Positions 17,824 to 24,617 of a DNA stretch of 38,489 nucleotides are shown here, piece by piece. Position numbers and translations under genes: made by a program. The notes under the pieces are model-generated. The model was not told the origin of the DNA, made no database searches, and worked only from the letters and a program-made list of their open reading frames with translations. The stretch's first letter is position 1. Each line of letters opens with the position of its first letter. Source of the stretch: an uncultured Bacteroidia bacterium (GTDB taxonomy: Bacteria; Bacteroidota; Bacteroidia; Bacteroidales; Prolixibacteraceae); contig CAIVGL010000056.1 of assembly GCA_903905505.1 (NCBI GenBank), forward strand, positions 1-38,489, written 5' to 3'.

Positions 17824-17850
17824 AAAAAAGACCCGAAATAATCGGGTCTT
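17824..17850 (-). terminator. Rho-independent terminator of the porin gene
   Basis: AAGACCCGA (17828-17836) pairs with TCGGGTCTT (17842-17850) around a 5-base loop. On the minus strand the stem is followed by a run of T. It begins 28 bases past the porin stop codon. Confidence 0.9.
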
Positions 17851-17878
17851 TAAAAACAAAAAATTAAAAACTCAGAAA

Positions 17879-18925
17879 TTAAAATGAGTACGCTATTGCG
17901 AATAAAGCATAAGCAGTAGATTTTTGTGGTGCACCGTCAGTGAAAATCTTGTCTGAAGCGCTATCCAATCTAAATTCAGGAATGAAAGTTAAATTACCCT
18001 CTTTGAAATTTAAGGAAAGGGTGTTTGCAAATACATTTGATCCCACTCCTACAACTCCATCTTTATCATCGAAATATTCTGCTCTGTAGGCCAAACTTAG
18101 ATTTTTCTTTAATGCTATGTTAGCATATCCAACTACTGAAAACCAAGAACTAGATTCGTCAATAACATCATCAGAGGTTAAAGCATACGTTCCATTAAAA
18201 CCTAAAGATAGTTTTTCGGAAATTTTCTTTGATGCTACAATATCGAATTGTGTTTTATTCGCAGTTGAAACAGGGTTTAAACTTCCAGAAGTAAAATTAA
18301 AAAAGGCACTTCTGGTTTCCCCGGTGTAACCCAATTGAGCAATAACCGTTTTTTGAGTTGAACCCGCAGTTACCGCTGATTTAAAATCTGTTGGATTGGT
18401 AACACCCGCCATAAAGTTGTATTTTCCAATAGTATATTGTGCTTTCACTCCAGTATTAAAGAAAGGTCCGTTTGTAAAAGCGTAGGACATACTGTAGTTT
18501 TTGTTGTCAATTGCATCTACTAATTCGTAACCAAGATGAGTTCCAAAACTACCCGCTGTAACTTTGAAACGAGGAGAAATATCGTAAGTAACATACAATT
18601 GCTTCACCATAAATGTGGTAGTTGTATCCGTATAAGTAAATTCAGAAGCTCTTGTTCCAAATCCTAAATCTACAAAAACTGATGCTTTTCCAACTTTGTG
18701 AGAAGCCTCAATAGACGCCATTCCTAATTCAAAAGAGTCATTTGATTTGGTAAAACTCGTTTTGCTATTATCAAATTTTGAAAAATCATATTTGTAATAC
18801 ATATCTGCAGATCCTGCAAATACGGTAGCTGCTGGAGCAGCTTCTTGTGCGAAGTTATTGGCGAAAGCCGATAAAACTAGTGCCGCTGAAAATAAAGTCG
18901 ATTTCATGTTAATGATATTCTTCAT
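17879..18925 (-). CDS. Outer-membrane beta-barrel porin, ammonium-transport associated
   Basis: A 348-residue protein with a signal peptide ending NNFAQ. The rest is amphipathic beta-barrel sequence: many 8-12 residue strands with alternating aromatic or hydrophobic residues, and the final strand TAYALFAIAYSF ends in Phe, as outer-membrane proteins do. It fits the 'porin 2 / OmpL-like' barrels of Bacteroidota. These often precede or follow amt and glnB genes, and here the gene lies 55 bases downstream of a truncated amt gene on the same strand. An alternative start, seven codons inside (Met at 18907), gives a signal peptide of more usual length. The terminator at 17824 follows it. Confidence 0.85.
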   Translation of the reverse strand: MKNIINMKSTLFSAALVLSAFANNFAQEAAPAATVFAGSADMYYKYDFSKFDNSKTSFTKSNDSFELGMASIEASHKVGKASVFVDLGFGTRASEFTYTDTTTTFMVKQLYVTYDISPRFKVTAGSFGTHLGYELVDAIDNKNYSMSYAFTNGPFFNTGVKAQYTIGKYNFMAGVTNPTDFKSAVTAGSTQKTVIAQLGYTGETRSAFFNFTSGSLNPVSTANKTQFDIVASKKISEKLSLGFNGTYALTSDDVIDESSSWFSVVGYANIALKKNLSLAYRAEYFDDKDGVVGVGSNVFANTLSLNFKEGNLTFIPEFRLDSASDKIFTDGAPQKSTAYALFAIAYSF

Positions 18926-18979
18926 AATTTAAAAATTAAGGATTAATAATAGATTTGAAATTGTATTGATTTGTGTGTT

Positions 18980-19210
18980 TTATTTAAAAATTGAGATAAA
19001 AATTCCCTTTCCGCCAGAAAAGAATCCTAAACCAGGAATCATTAATAATACAAGACCTGTAGCCACAAGCATCCAAGCTGGATCTCCAGGATCTAATTTA
19101 AGTGGCACATTGTGAGCCCCTAATACAGAACTTTCAGGAAATAAATAAATTGGAAAAAGGGATAACACCAAAATCGTGATTAGAATCACACTAAAAATAA
19201 TTTTTCTCAT
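18980..19210 (-). pseudogene. amt: Ammonium transporter, N-terminal fragment
   Basis: From the ATG at 19210 the frame gives 76 residues: a hydrophobic signal sequence (MRKIIFSVILITILVLSLFP), then LDPGDPAWMLVATGLVLLM and PGLGFFSGG, which is the first transmembrane helix of Amt/Mep proteins with a near-family consensus (DPGDTAWML..PGLAFFYGG). It then ends after 10 unrelated residues. A complete Amt has about 400 residues, but only 55 bases separate this stop from the porin gene, so over 80 percent of the gene is missing. The porin gene downstream is intact. I read it as a deletion derivative; the frame could still make a single-helix peptide. Confidence 0.8.
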
Positions 19211-19396
19211 TGCTCTTGATTTAAATTCGGGATAAAAATATAGAAATATTTTATACACCCCCCCCTAAAAAAAGACTAACAATGTTAAATTTATATCATT
19301 TTTCAATTTGCACCCCCTTAATTTAAGGTGCAAGTCAAAATATAAATTAAAAATTAAAAATTTGATCCTGCATTTTTTGAGGAAAATGAGAAATAA

Positions 19397-19428
19397 AAAA
19401 ACCTGCTCAAGTCAATGAACAGGTTTTT
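19397..19428. terminator. Terminator hairpin between the amt and kynU fragments
   Basis: AAAAACCTG (19397-19405) pairs with CAGGTTTTT (19420-19428) around 14 bases. A and T runs on both sides allow it to act in either direction. It lies 28 bases beyond the stop of the kynureninase remnant and may have been its terminator. Confidence 0.7.
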
Positions 19429-19455
19429 GATAAGTTATTTGGGCACAAAATTAAT

Positions 19456-19835
19456 TTACAATACCTTTTTTATTAGTTGACCAAAATTGTACATATAATC
19501 AAACGAATAATATACAGGAACTGGCGCTAAACGGATAACGTTTGGCTCTCGCCAATCGGTGATTACACCATTTTTCATTAAATAATCAAACAATGAATCC
19601 CCTTCGCCGTGAAGCCATACAGAAAGTTGACAACCTCGTTCTTCTTGATATGAAGATGTCATGATTTCAACGCAACCGTTTACTTCTTTGCTAATTTCTT
19701 GAAGAATGAACTCTAAATAAGCCGTGATTTTATTCCTTTTATAAATCAATGCTTCCATTCCAACTTCATCAAACACCTCAACAGACGCTAAATAAGGGGC
19801 AAGTGATAGAATTGGTAAATTACCGATTTACCACC
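19456..19835 (-). pseudogene. kynU: Kynureninase, C-terminal fragment
   Basis: The frame ends at 19456 and reads RGCQLSVWLHGEG, DYLMKNGVITDWREPNVIRL and APVPVYYSFDYMYNFGQLI, which is the C-terminal domain of kynureninase (EC 3.7.1.3). Upstream of the Met at 19776 it stays recognisable (IGNLPILSLAPYLASVEVF, a near match to the family's Q-L-SN-P-I-L motif) back to a stop at about 19826; the residue before it would be Gln in the intact protein, so CAA to TAA is the simplest lesion. About 300 residues, including the PLP-binding domain, are missing. The protein is certainly inactive. Confidence 0.85.
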
Positions 19836-19997
19836 CCTAGGCACCGCTTTAGCTTCACAACGAATCTTGAATCTTTTTTGGTGTGGGCTTGTAAAAAGCA
19901 ACCATCATCAGGTGAAGATTCACCTGTGGTATTCCCAAAGTGCCAATTAACAGCTTGCACCTACCTGCTGGCAGTGAAGTGCTGGATGGGGGCGCCG
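19836..19997. other. GC-rich unassigned stretch
   Basis: These 160 bases are more GC-rich than their surroundings and have no open frame with family resemblance. A short palindrome-like pair CAGGTGAA/TTCACCTG lies near 19910. It looks like residue of the event that removed the 5' part of kynU. Confidence 0.35.
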
Positions 19998-20312
19998 TTA
20001 TTGTCCGAGACTAATTTTGAAATGGGATAATTCAACTTGAAGTTTCACTTTTGCCTGCAAGGCATTAAATACACGCATCAAGGTGTCGATGGTTACATTG
20101 CTGGCATTACTCTCTATTCTTGAGATTTGAGATTTTTGAACCCCAATTAATCTCCCCAATTCTTCCTGTGTTAAATTACGTTCTTGCCGAGTCTGCTTAA
20201 TGGCTTGTCCAATTAAATCGATCTGCAACTCATATTCAAACTTATCGCGATCAGGTGTCCCAACTTTCCCAATAAGTTTATCTGTAACCTCATCTAAGGT
20301 ATATGTTTTCAT
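19998..20312 (-). CDS. XRE-family antitoxin (HigA-like)
   Basis: A 104-residue protein with a Cro/C1 helix-turn-helix at about residues 36-92 (IKQTRQERNLTQEELGRL, VQKSQISRIESNASNVTI). Its ATG overlaps the toxin stop codon (ATGA at 20309-20312), so translation is coupled. It is a paralogue of the orphan at 13123-13428 with the same domain order. Antitoxins of this kind bind the operon promoter, and an inverted repeat suited to this is found at 20700-20725. Confidence 0.9.
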   Translation of the reverse strand: MKTYTLDEVTDKLIGKVGTPDRDKFEYELQIDLIGQAIKQTRQERNLTQEELGRLIGVQKSQISRIESNASNVTIDTLMRVFNALQAKVKLQVELSHFKISLGQ

Positions 20313-20668
20313 CTCTTTCCCGTTTTAATTTTTTCTTTGTCTTCAAAATACCTAATCATTAAATGCTTCGCCTTTTGAATCTCATTTTCTGGTACTCTGC
20401 TGCGTTTTTTTATAAATCCATGCGTCGAAACGACCAATGTATTTTGAAAATCTGTTTTATCCCAAAAGGCAAGTAAGCGATATTGAAAACCTTGATAGAG
20501 CGTCCTAAATTCCCAGATATCATCATTTATTTTCTTGAAAAGCTCTGGATCTCGATCTCTTTGTGCTTTGCGAATATTAAATAGGATTTTCTGGTAATGC
20601 TTTTTATCAAGACCATTCAGAAATTCAAATGCTTCGACTAAAAATACAATGTCGAAATTCTTTTTCAT
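20309..20668 (-). CDS. HigB/RelE-superfamily toxin (Gp49-like)
   Basis: A 119-residue protein of the phage-derived Gp49/HigB family. It has an amphipathic N-terminal helix, the core IWEFRTLYQGFQYRLLAFW, the strand TLVVSTHGFIKKRSR and the helix PENEIQKAKHLMIRYF. These toxins are ribosome-dependent mRNA endonucleases in the RelE fold; basic residues in the last strand (Lys-Lys-Arg) fit that. Toxin precedes antitoxin, the order usual for HigBA. Confidence 0.9.
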   Translation of the reverse strand: MKKNFDIVFLVEAFEFLNGLDKKHYQKILFNIRKAQRDRDPELFKKINDDIWEFRTLYQGFQYRLLAFWDKTDFQNTLVVSTHGFIKKRSRVPENEIQKAKHLMIRYFEDKEKIKTGKR

Positions 20669-20688
20669 TTAAATATTCATTGACGTAT

Positions 20689-20696
20689 CAAAGATA
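20689..20696 (-). promoter_or_regulatory. -7 box of the toxin-antitoxin promoter
   Basis: On the minus strand the sequence reads TATCTTTG, the Bacteroidota -7 consensus TAnnTTTG. It lies about 20 bases before the toxin start codon, which would give a very short leader. The -33 element is not clear. Confidence 0.55.
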
Positions 20697-20699
20697 AAT

Positions 20700-20725
20700 A
20701 AAAGTTTCATTAAAAAGAAACTTTT
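20700..20725. promoter_or_regulatory. Inverted repeat, probable antitoxin operator
   Basis: AAAAGTTTC (20700-20708) and GAAACTTTT (20717-20725) are perfect inverted arms around 8 bases. They sit immediately upstream of the -7 box, over the spacer and -33 region, which is where a HigA-type repressor would act. Confidence 0.55.
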
Positions 20726-20861
20726 AGAACAAACGTTTTTAATTACGCGCCATTAGGCAGTGGTGGTCCGAGATAGCCAAAGGGAGCTGGCGATCTATTA
20801 TCAAATTACAAAAAACTTGAGGCGGGGCAGAGTGCTTAAATAAACAATTAAAAACAATGTT

Positions 20862-21173
20862 TTAAACTGCCTGTTGCTGTTTGTTTTTTCGTGCGCTGTC
20901 GGGATTTAGTTGTATTTGTCCACCTATGGCTCTTAACACTTTCATAATGGTCTCAAATTGAGGCTTAGAGCCATCAGATAAAGCTTTGTACAAACTGGGT
21001 CTGCTTAATCCGGTTTCTTGAGCAATCTTTGTCATTCCAATTGACTTTGCAATATGCCCGATTGCAGTAATTAGTTCAGCATCATTTCCTTCTGCCAAAA
21101 CAGCATTGAGATACTCTGCAATCATTTCGTTGCTATCTAAATAATCCGCTAGATCAAATCTTGAAGTTTCCAT
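20862..21173 (-). CDS. Addiction-module antidote protein (HigA-like)
   Basis: From the ATG at 21173 the product is 103 residues; a GTG one codon upstream is also possible. It is a short helix-turn-helix protein: LNAVLAEGNDAELITAIGHI opens the family's first helices, and IGMTKIAQETGLSRPSLYKAL is the DNA-binding helix pair. This is the antidote family that pairs with killer proteins of the RelE/ParE type. The gene starts 4 bases after its toxin gene stops. Confidence 0.9.
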   Translation of the reverse strand: METSRFDLADYLDSNEMIAEYLNAVLAEGNDAELITAIGHIAKSIGMTKIAQETGLSRPSLYKALSDGSKPQFETIMKVLRAIGGQIQLNPDSARKNKQQQAV

Positions 21174-21177
21174 CACT

Positions 21178-21477
21178 CTATGCTTTAATTCTATTTAAAA
21201 TCTCTTTCGCCTTTTCAATGTCTCTCTGCTGAGTTGACTTATCTCCACCAAGGAGTAGAAGAATGATCTTACCATTTGATTCTTTAAAATAGACTCTGTA
21301 ACTTTTCGCATAATCAATTTTTAATTCCAGAACCCCATTACCAACAGGCTCACAGTCTCTAAAATGTTCATCATTCTCAATCTTTTGAATGCGAAACAAT
21401 ATTTTGGCTTTGGCTCTTAAATCTTTAAGTTTTCTAAACCACTTGTCAAATTCGTCTGTTTTCTCAATGATGTACAT
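21178..21477 (-). CDS. RelE/ParE-type killer protein
   Basis: A 99-residue toxin of the addiction-module killer-protein family. The signature is FDKWFRKLKDLRAKAKI, then IENDEHFRDCEPVGNGVLEL, then YRVYFKESNGKIILLLLGG, ending in the QRDIEKAKEIL helix. Toxin is upstream of antidote on the same strand. A weak TAnnTTTA box lies close upstream near 21490, but it is not convincing. Confidence 0.9.
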   Translation of the reverse strand: MYIIEKTDEFDKWFRKLKDLRAKAKILFRIQKIENDEHFRDCEPVGNGVLELKIDYAKSYRVYFKESNGKIILLLLGGDKSTQQRDIEKAKEILNRIKA

Positions 21478-21690
21478 TCAGTTAAATGTATTCACTTGGA
21501 TACAAATTTAAGCAATCTTTTCTATTCGTAAAAGGTTTTATTCAGAATAATAAACATCTACATTTAAGACGCTTAGGAATTTCCGATTTATAACGGCAGA
21601 AACGCATGATAAAAGTCATTCTTCTCTATGTGACTCCAATAACCCCATCACAACTTTTCAACTCTTTTAGCTTAAATTAACTTTAGAAAC

Positions 21691-21721
21691 TTGACAACGG
21701 CTTATTTACACCCTATCTTTG
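21691..21721 (+). promoter_or_regulatory. Strong Bacteroidota-type promoter
   Basis: TTGACA at 21691-21696, a 17-base spacer, and TATCTTTG at 21714-21721, which fits the TAnnTTTG -7 consensus exactly. The expected start point is about 21727-21730. It is the best promoter in the window. Confidence 0.8.
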
Positions 21722-21726
21722 TAGTG

Positions 21727-21804
21727 CATTTAATTCATAGGTTTAGGTTTAGTTAGTTTGGTTTTAGTAAAAGGGTAGAGTCGCTAGACGCTACCCTTTT
21801 CAAT
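21727..21804 (+). ncRNA. Short leader or small RNA ending in a terminator
   Basis: The transcript would begin just after the promoter and run about 75 bases to the hairpin at 21769-21800. It has no open frame of useful length and a GT-rich, repetitive body (TTTAGGTTTAGTTAGTTTGG). Either it is a free small RNA or it is a 5' leader whose terminator is read through to hemH 160 bases on. No known RNA family was recognised. Confidence 0.55.
21769..21800 (+). terminator. Intrinsic terminator / attenuator hairpin
   Basis: AAAAGGGTAG (21769-21778) pairs with CTACCCTTTT (21791-21800). Inside, GTC and GAC add three more pairs around a GCTA loop, with one A-G mismatch between the two stems. The T run is built into the right arm. 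Confidence 0.8.
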
Positions 21805-21960
21805 TTTTAGATCCCTGCACAGCTAAATCATAACCCAAAACGATTAATTGTCTTGCGAGATACCCAAAATCACCCCAAAATTTCCTATACTTGTCATTCT
21901 TTCAAAAGTCAATATTCGTTTCTCGAAAGCCGAATAATTTGTCAATCCTAACATACAAAA

Positions 21961-22977
21961 ATGGAGCAAACAGCACTGTTACTGGTCAACCTTGGCACAC
22001 CCGACTCACCCTCGCTGTCAGACGTTCGGAGATACCTCTTCCAATTTCTAAACGATAGACGGGTGATCGACATCCCATGGGTCTTTCAAAAAGCCCTGGT
22101 AAACTTGATAATCGTCCCATTTAGAGCCCCGGGATCAACAAAATTATATAAACGCTTGTGGAGCGAAAAAGGATCTCCCCTGCTTTACCATTCGGAGTCG
22201 GTAGCGGAAAAAATTCAAGAGAGACTGGGATCAACCTATACCGTGTTTAACGCCATGCGTTACGGCAAACCAGACCTTAAACTGGTCCTTCGAGAGATCG
22301 AAAAACAACAGTTTAAGAAAATTATCGTCCTGCCCGTATTTCCACAATACGCCTCTGCCACAACGGGTTCCGTATTCGAACTGGTGATGAAAGAGATGAA
22401 AAATTGGCAGAAATTTCCAAACCTACAGCTGATAAGTAACTTCCACGACCACCCTGCCTTCGTAAAAGCTTTCGCAGCTCAAGGACGGAAATACGACGTG
22501 AAAAAATACGACCACGTGATCTTCTCCTTCCATGGATTGCCTCTGTCGCAAATTAGTAAACTGCATAACGGCGCGAACTGCAAAAATTGCAACTGCGCCA
22601 ACCAAAATATCCCGGAAGGTAAACTATGCTACAAAGCGGCCTGCTACGAGACCGCACGCCTGATAGCCGCCGAACTAAACCTTACCCCGGAAGACTATAC
22701 CATCAGCTTCCAATCGCGACTAAGCAAAAATTGGATGTCGCCATTTACCGATAAGGTGCTGATCGAAAAAGCAAAAGCCGGAACAAAAAAAATACTGGTC
22801 TTTGCCCCATCCTTCGTCGCCGACTGCCTCGAGACAAAAGTGGAAATCGAATACGAATATGGCGAACTATTCCATGAAAATGGGGGCGAAGAGCTTCAAA
22901 TGGTCGACAGCCTGAACGATACTCCCGAATGGATCGATGGATTAGAACAAATAATTACCGAACTTTGCGAGAAATAA
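21961..22977 (+). CDS. hemH: Ferrochelatase
   Basis: A 338-residue enzyme that inserts ferrous iron into protoporphyrin IX, the last step of heme synthesis (EC 4.98.1.1). It has the family opening LLLVNLGTPDSP, the catalytic His191 in FSFHGLP, and the acidic Glu pair near CLETKVEIE (Glu291, Glu295). A Cys-rich stretch, ANCKNCNCANQN followed by CYKAACYETA, is present, but a [2Fe-2S] cluster cannot be asserted from sequence. Length is normal. It is the first gene of the cluster, 33 bases before hemF, and is preceded by the leader RNA. Confidence 0.97.
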   Translation: MEQTALLLVNLGTPDSPSLSDVRRYLFQFLNDRRVIDIPWVFQKALVNLIIVPFRAPGSTKLYKRLWSEKGSPLLYHSESVAEKIQERLGSTYTVFNAMRYGKPDLKLVLREIEKQQFKKIIVLPVFPQYASATTGSVFELVMKEMKNWQKFPNLQLISNFHDHPAFVKAFAAQGRKYDVKKYDHVIFSFHGLPLSQISKLHNGANCKNCNCANQNIPEGKLCYKAACYETARLIAAELNLTPEDYTISFQSRLSKNWMSPFTDKVLIEKAKAGTKKILVFAPSFVADCLETKVEIEYEYGELFHENGGEELQMVDSLNDTPEWIDGLEQIITELCEK

Positions 22978-23010
22978 TCACTCGAGAAGTTAAAATAGGA
23001 AGTCAACGCT

Positions 23011-23931
23011 ATGCAGTTTAAAGATCACTGGATCGAAACCATCCATAACTTACAAGATACCATCTGCCATGCATTGGAGAAATGCGACGGCAAGGCAACC
23101 TTCACCGAAGACCAATGGACACGTCCAGAAGGGGGTGGCGGCAAGACTCGGGTAATCAACCATGGAGCTGTATTTGAAAAAGGGGGCGTCAACACCTCCG
23201 TTGTTTATGGCACCGTCAGCGAGGCCATGCGTAATGAACTAAAGATTGATGGCGATAAATGGTTTGCCTGCGGATTGAGTCTGGTGATACACCCAGCAAA
23301 CCCTTTCGTACCAACCATACACTGCAACTACCGCATGTTTGAGCTGTACGACAAAAACGACCAGGTGCTAACACGCTGGTTTGGCGGAGGGACCGATCTA
23401 ACCCCCTATTACCTGTTCGATGAAGATGCGATCCATTTTCACCAGAGTTATAAAGATGTCTGCGACCAGTTTGACCCTACGTTTTATGCCACCTTTAAAG
23501 AGAACTGCGACGAATATTTTGTCAATGAACACCGAAACAGGGAGCGACGTGGCGTAGGGGGGATATTTTACGACCATCAAAAACCTTCGGATCAAAAAGA
23601 TCCGGAGTTCTGGCTTAACTTCTCCAAAGCATGCGGCGAAGCTTTTATCACAGCCTATATCCCGATCGTGGAAAAACGACGCAACGACACCTACACCGAA
23701 GCACATAAATACTGGCAAGAGATACGCCGAGGTCGTTATGTTGAGTTTAACCTCATCCACGACCGTGGGACCATCTTTGGATTAAAAACCAATGGTCGCA
23801 CCGAGAGTATCCTGATGACCTTGCCGCCTACGGTGCGGTTTGATTACAACCAAAAGCCTGAAGCGGGAAGCGAGGAAGATCGGCTTTTGCAAGCTTGTCT
23901 CCATCCTCGCAACTGGATTAAAACAGTCTAA
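23011..23931 (+). CDS. hemF: Coproporphyrinogen III oxidase, oxygen-dependent
   Basis: A 306-residue enzyme (EC 1.3.3.3) that oxidatively decarboxylates coproporphyrinogen III using oxygen. It shows the family blocks TRPEGGGGKTRVI, NYRMFELYD, WFGGGTDLTPYY, HRNRERRGVGGIFYD and RGRYVEFNLIHDRGTIFGL. It lies 33 bases after hemH and only 8 bases before the response regulator gene, so all are probably on one message. The cluster also encodes HemN, the oxygen-independent enzyme for the same step, suggesting a switch between oxic and anoxic growth. Confidence 0.97.
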   Translation: MQFKDHWIETIHNLQDTICHALEKCDGKATFTEDQWTRPEGGGGKTRVINHGAVFEKGGVNTSVVYGTVSEAMRNELKIDGDKWFACGLSLVIHPANPFVPTIHCNYRMFELYDKNDQVLTRWFGGGTDLTPYYLFDEDAIHFHQSYKDVCDQFDPTFYATFKENCDEYFVNEHRNRERRGVGGIFYDHQKPSDQKDPEFWLNFSKACGEAFITAYIPIVEKRRNDTYTEAHKYWQEIRRGRYVEFNLIHDRGTIFGLKTNGRTESILMTLPPTVRFDYNQKPEAGSEEDRLLQACLHPRNWIKTV

Positions 23932-23939
23932 AACGAAGT

Positions 23940-24617
23940 ATGAAGATCTTAATTGTCGAAGACGAGAAGCCATTATCGGACTCCATGGTCGAATATCTTT
24001 CGGAAGAGGGGCACCACAGCGAAGCGGTGTACACCTACAACGATGCGGTAGAGAAGATTAGGATGTACCAATATGACTGCGCCGTGGTGGATATCAACCT
24101 ACCCGATGGGAATGGCCTCGACCTGATCCGAATGATCAAGAAACAATCGATCACACTTGGAATCATCATCATATCGGCACTTAACTCGCTAGAAAACAGA
24201 ATCGAAGGGCTTGAGATCGGGGCCGACAACTATTTGACAAAGCCGTTTCATCTGGCTGAATTAAATGCACATCTAAAATCGATCAATCGAAGAATTAGCT
24301 ACGGAGGAAATAACCAGATCGTGGTGAATGAGATCCGACTGATACCCGATGAGCATATGATTTTTGTCCATGAGGTACAAGTTACGTTGACGAAAAAAGA
24401 GTATGAACTGCTCCTATTTTTCATCGCCAACAAAAATAAGGTGATCACCAAAGCTGGGCTCGCCGAATACCTCTGGGGTGACTACATGGATCTGGCCGAT
24501 TCGTACGATTTTATCTATACGCACATCAAAAATCTACGCAGCAAACTGCTCAAAAAAGGGTGCGAAGATTACATCAAAACTATTTATGGACTCGGTTATA
24601 AATTCGAAATCAATTGA
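23940..24617 (+). CDS. OmpR/PhoB-type response regulator
   Basis: A 225-residue regulator. Residues 1-120 are a receiver domain with the acidic pair Glu7-Asp8, the phosphorylation site Asp51 (AVVDINLPDG), Ser79 and Lys101 (LTKPF). Residues about 128-225 are a winged helix ending in IYGLGYKFE, the OmpR signature. It is translationally coupled to the kinase gene: its TGA stop overlaps the kinase's TTG start. Lying between hemF and hemA, it may control heme synthesis in response to oxygen, heme or a metal, but the target is not shown by the sequence. Confidence 0.95.
   Translation: MKILIVEDEKPLSDSMVEYLSEEGHHSEAVYTYNDAVEKIRMYQYDCAVVDINLPDGNGLDLIRMIKKQSITLGIIIISALNSLENRIEGLEIGADNYLTKPFHLAELNAHLKSINRRISYGGNNQIVVNEIRLIPDEHMIFVHEVQVTLTKKEYELLLFFIANKNKVITKAGLAEYLWGDYMDLADSYDFIYTHIKNLRSKLLKKGCEDYIKTIYGLGYKFEIN

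Larger units (their letters stand above)
17413..17878. other. 466-base gap with dispersed repeats and a terminator
   Basis: No gene is visible. It contains copy 2 of the dispersed repeat (17617-17655), a short third piece (17711-17728) and the porin terminator (17824-17850). The region upstream of the nuclease-helicase start at 17412 should hold that gene's promoter, but no strong box is seen. Confidence 0.5.
21478..21960. other. Divergent region before the heme cluster
   Basis: This 483-base gap separates the leftward toxin-antitoxin operon from the rightward heme cluster. It holds a strong promoter (21691-21721), a short leader or small RNA (21727-21804) with a terminator-type hairpin, and about 160 bases after it that lead to hemH without further clear structure. 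Confidence 0.7.

Noticed and set aside
19749-20030. Plus-strand gene across the kynU remnant
   Set aside because: It is a chance frame in GC-rich decayed DNA, antisense to the recognisable kynureninase fragment and antitoxin end.
21478-21960. tRNA or known riboswitch upstream of hemH
   Set aside because: No cloverleaf or known riboswitch core was recognised; the only structure is the terminator-type hairpin.
23398-23760. Antisense frame inside hemF
   Set aside because: It is one of many long shadow frames in the GC-richer heme genes; codon pattern and homology support hemF.
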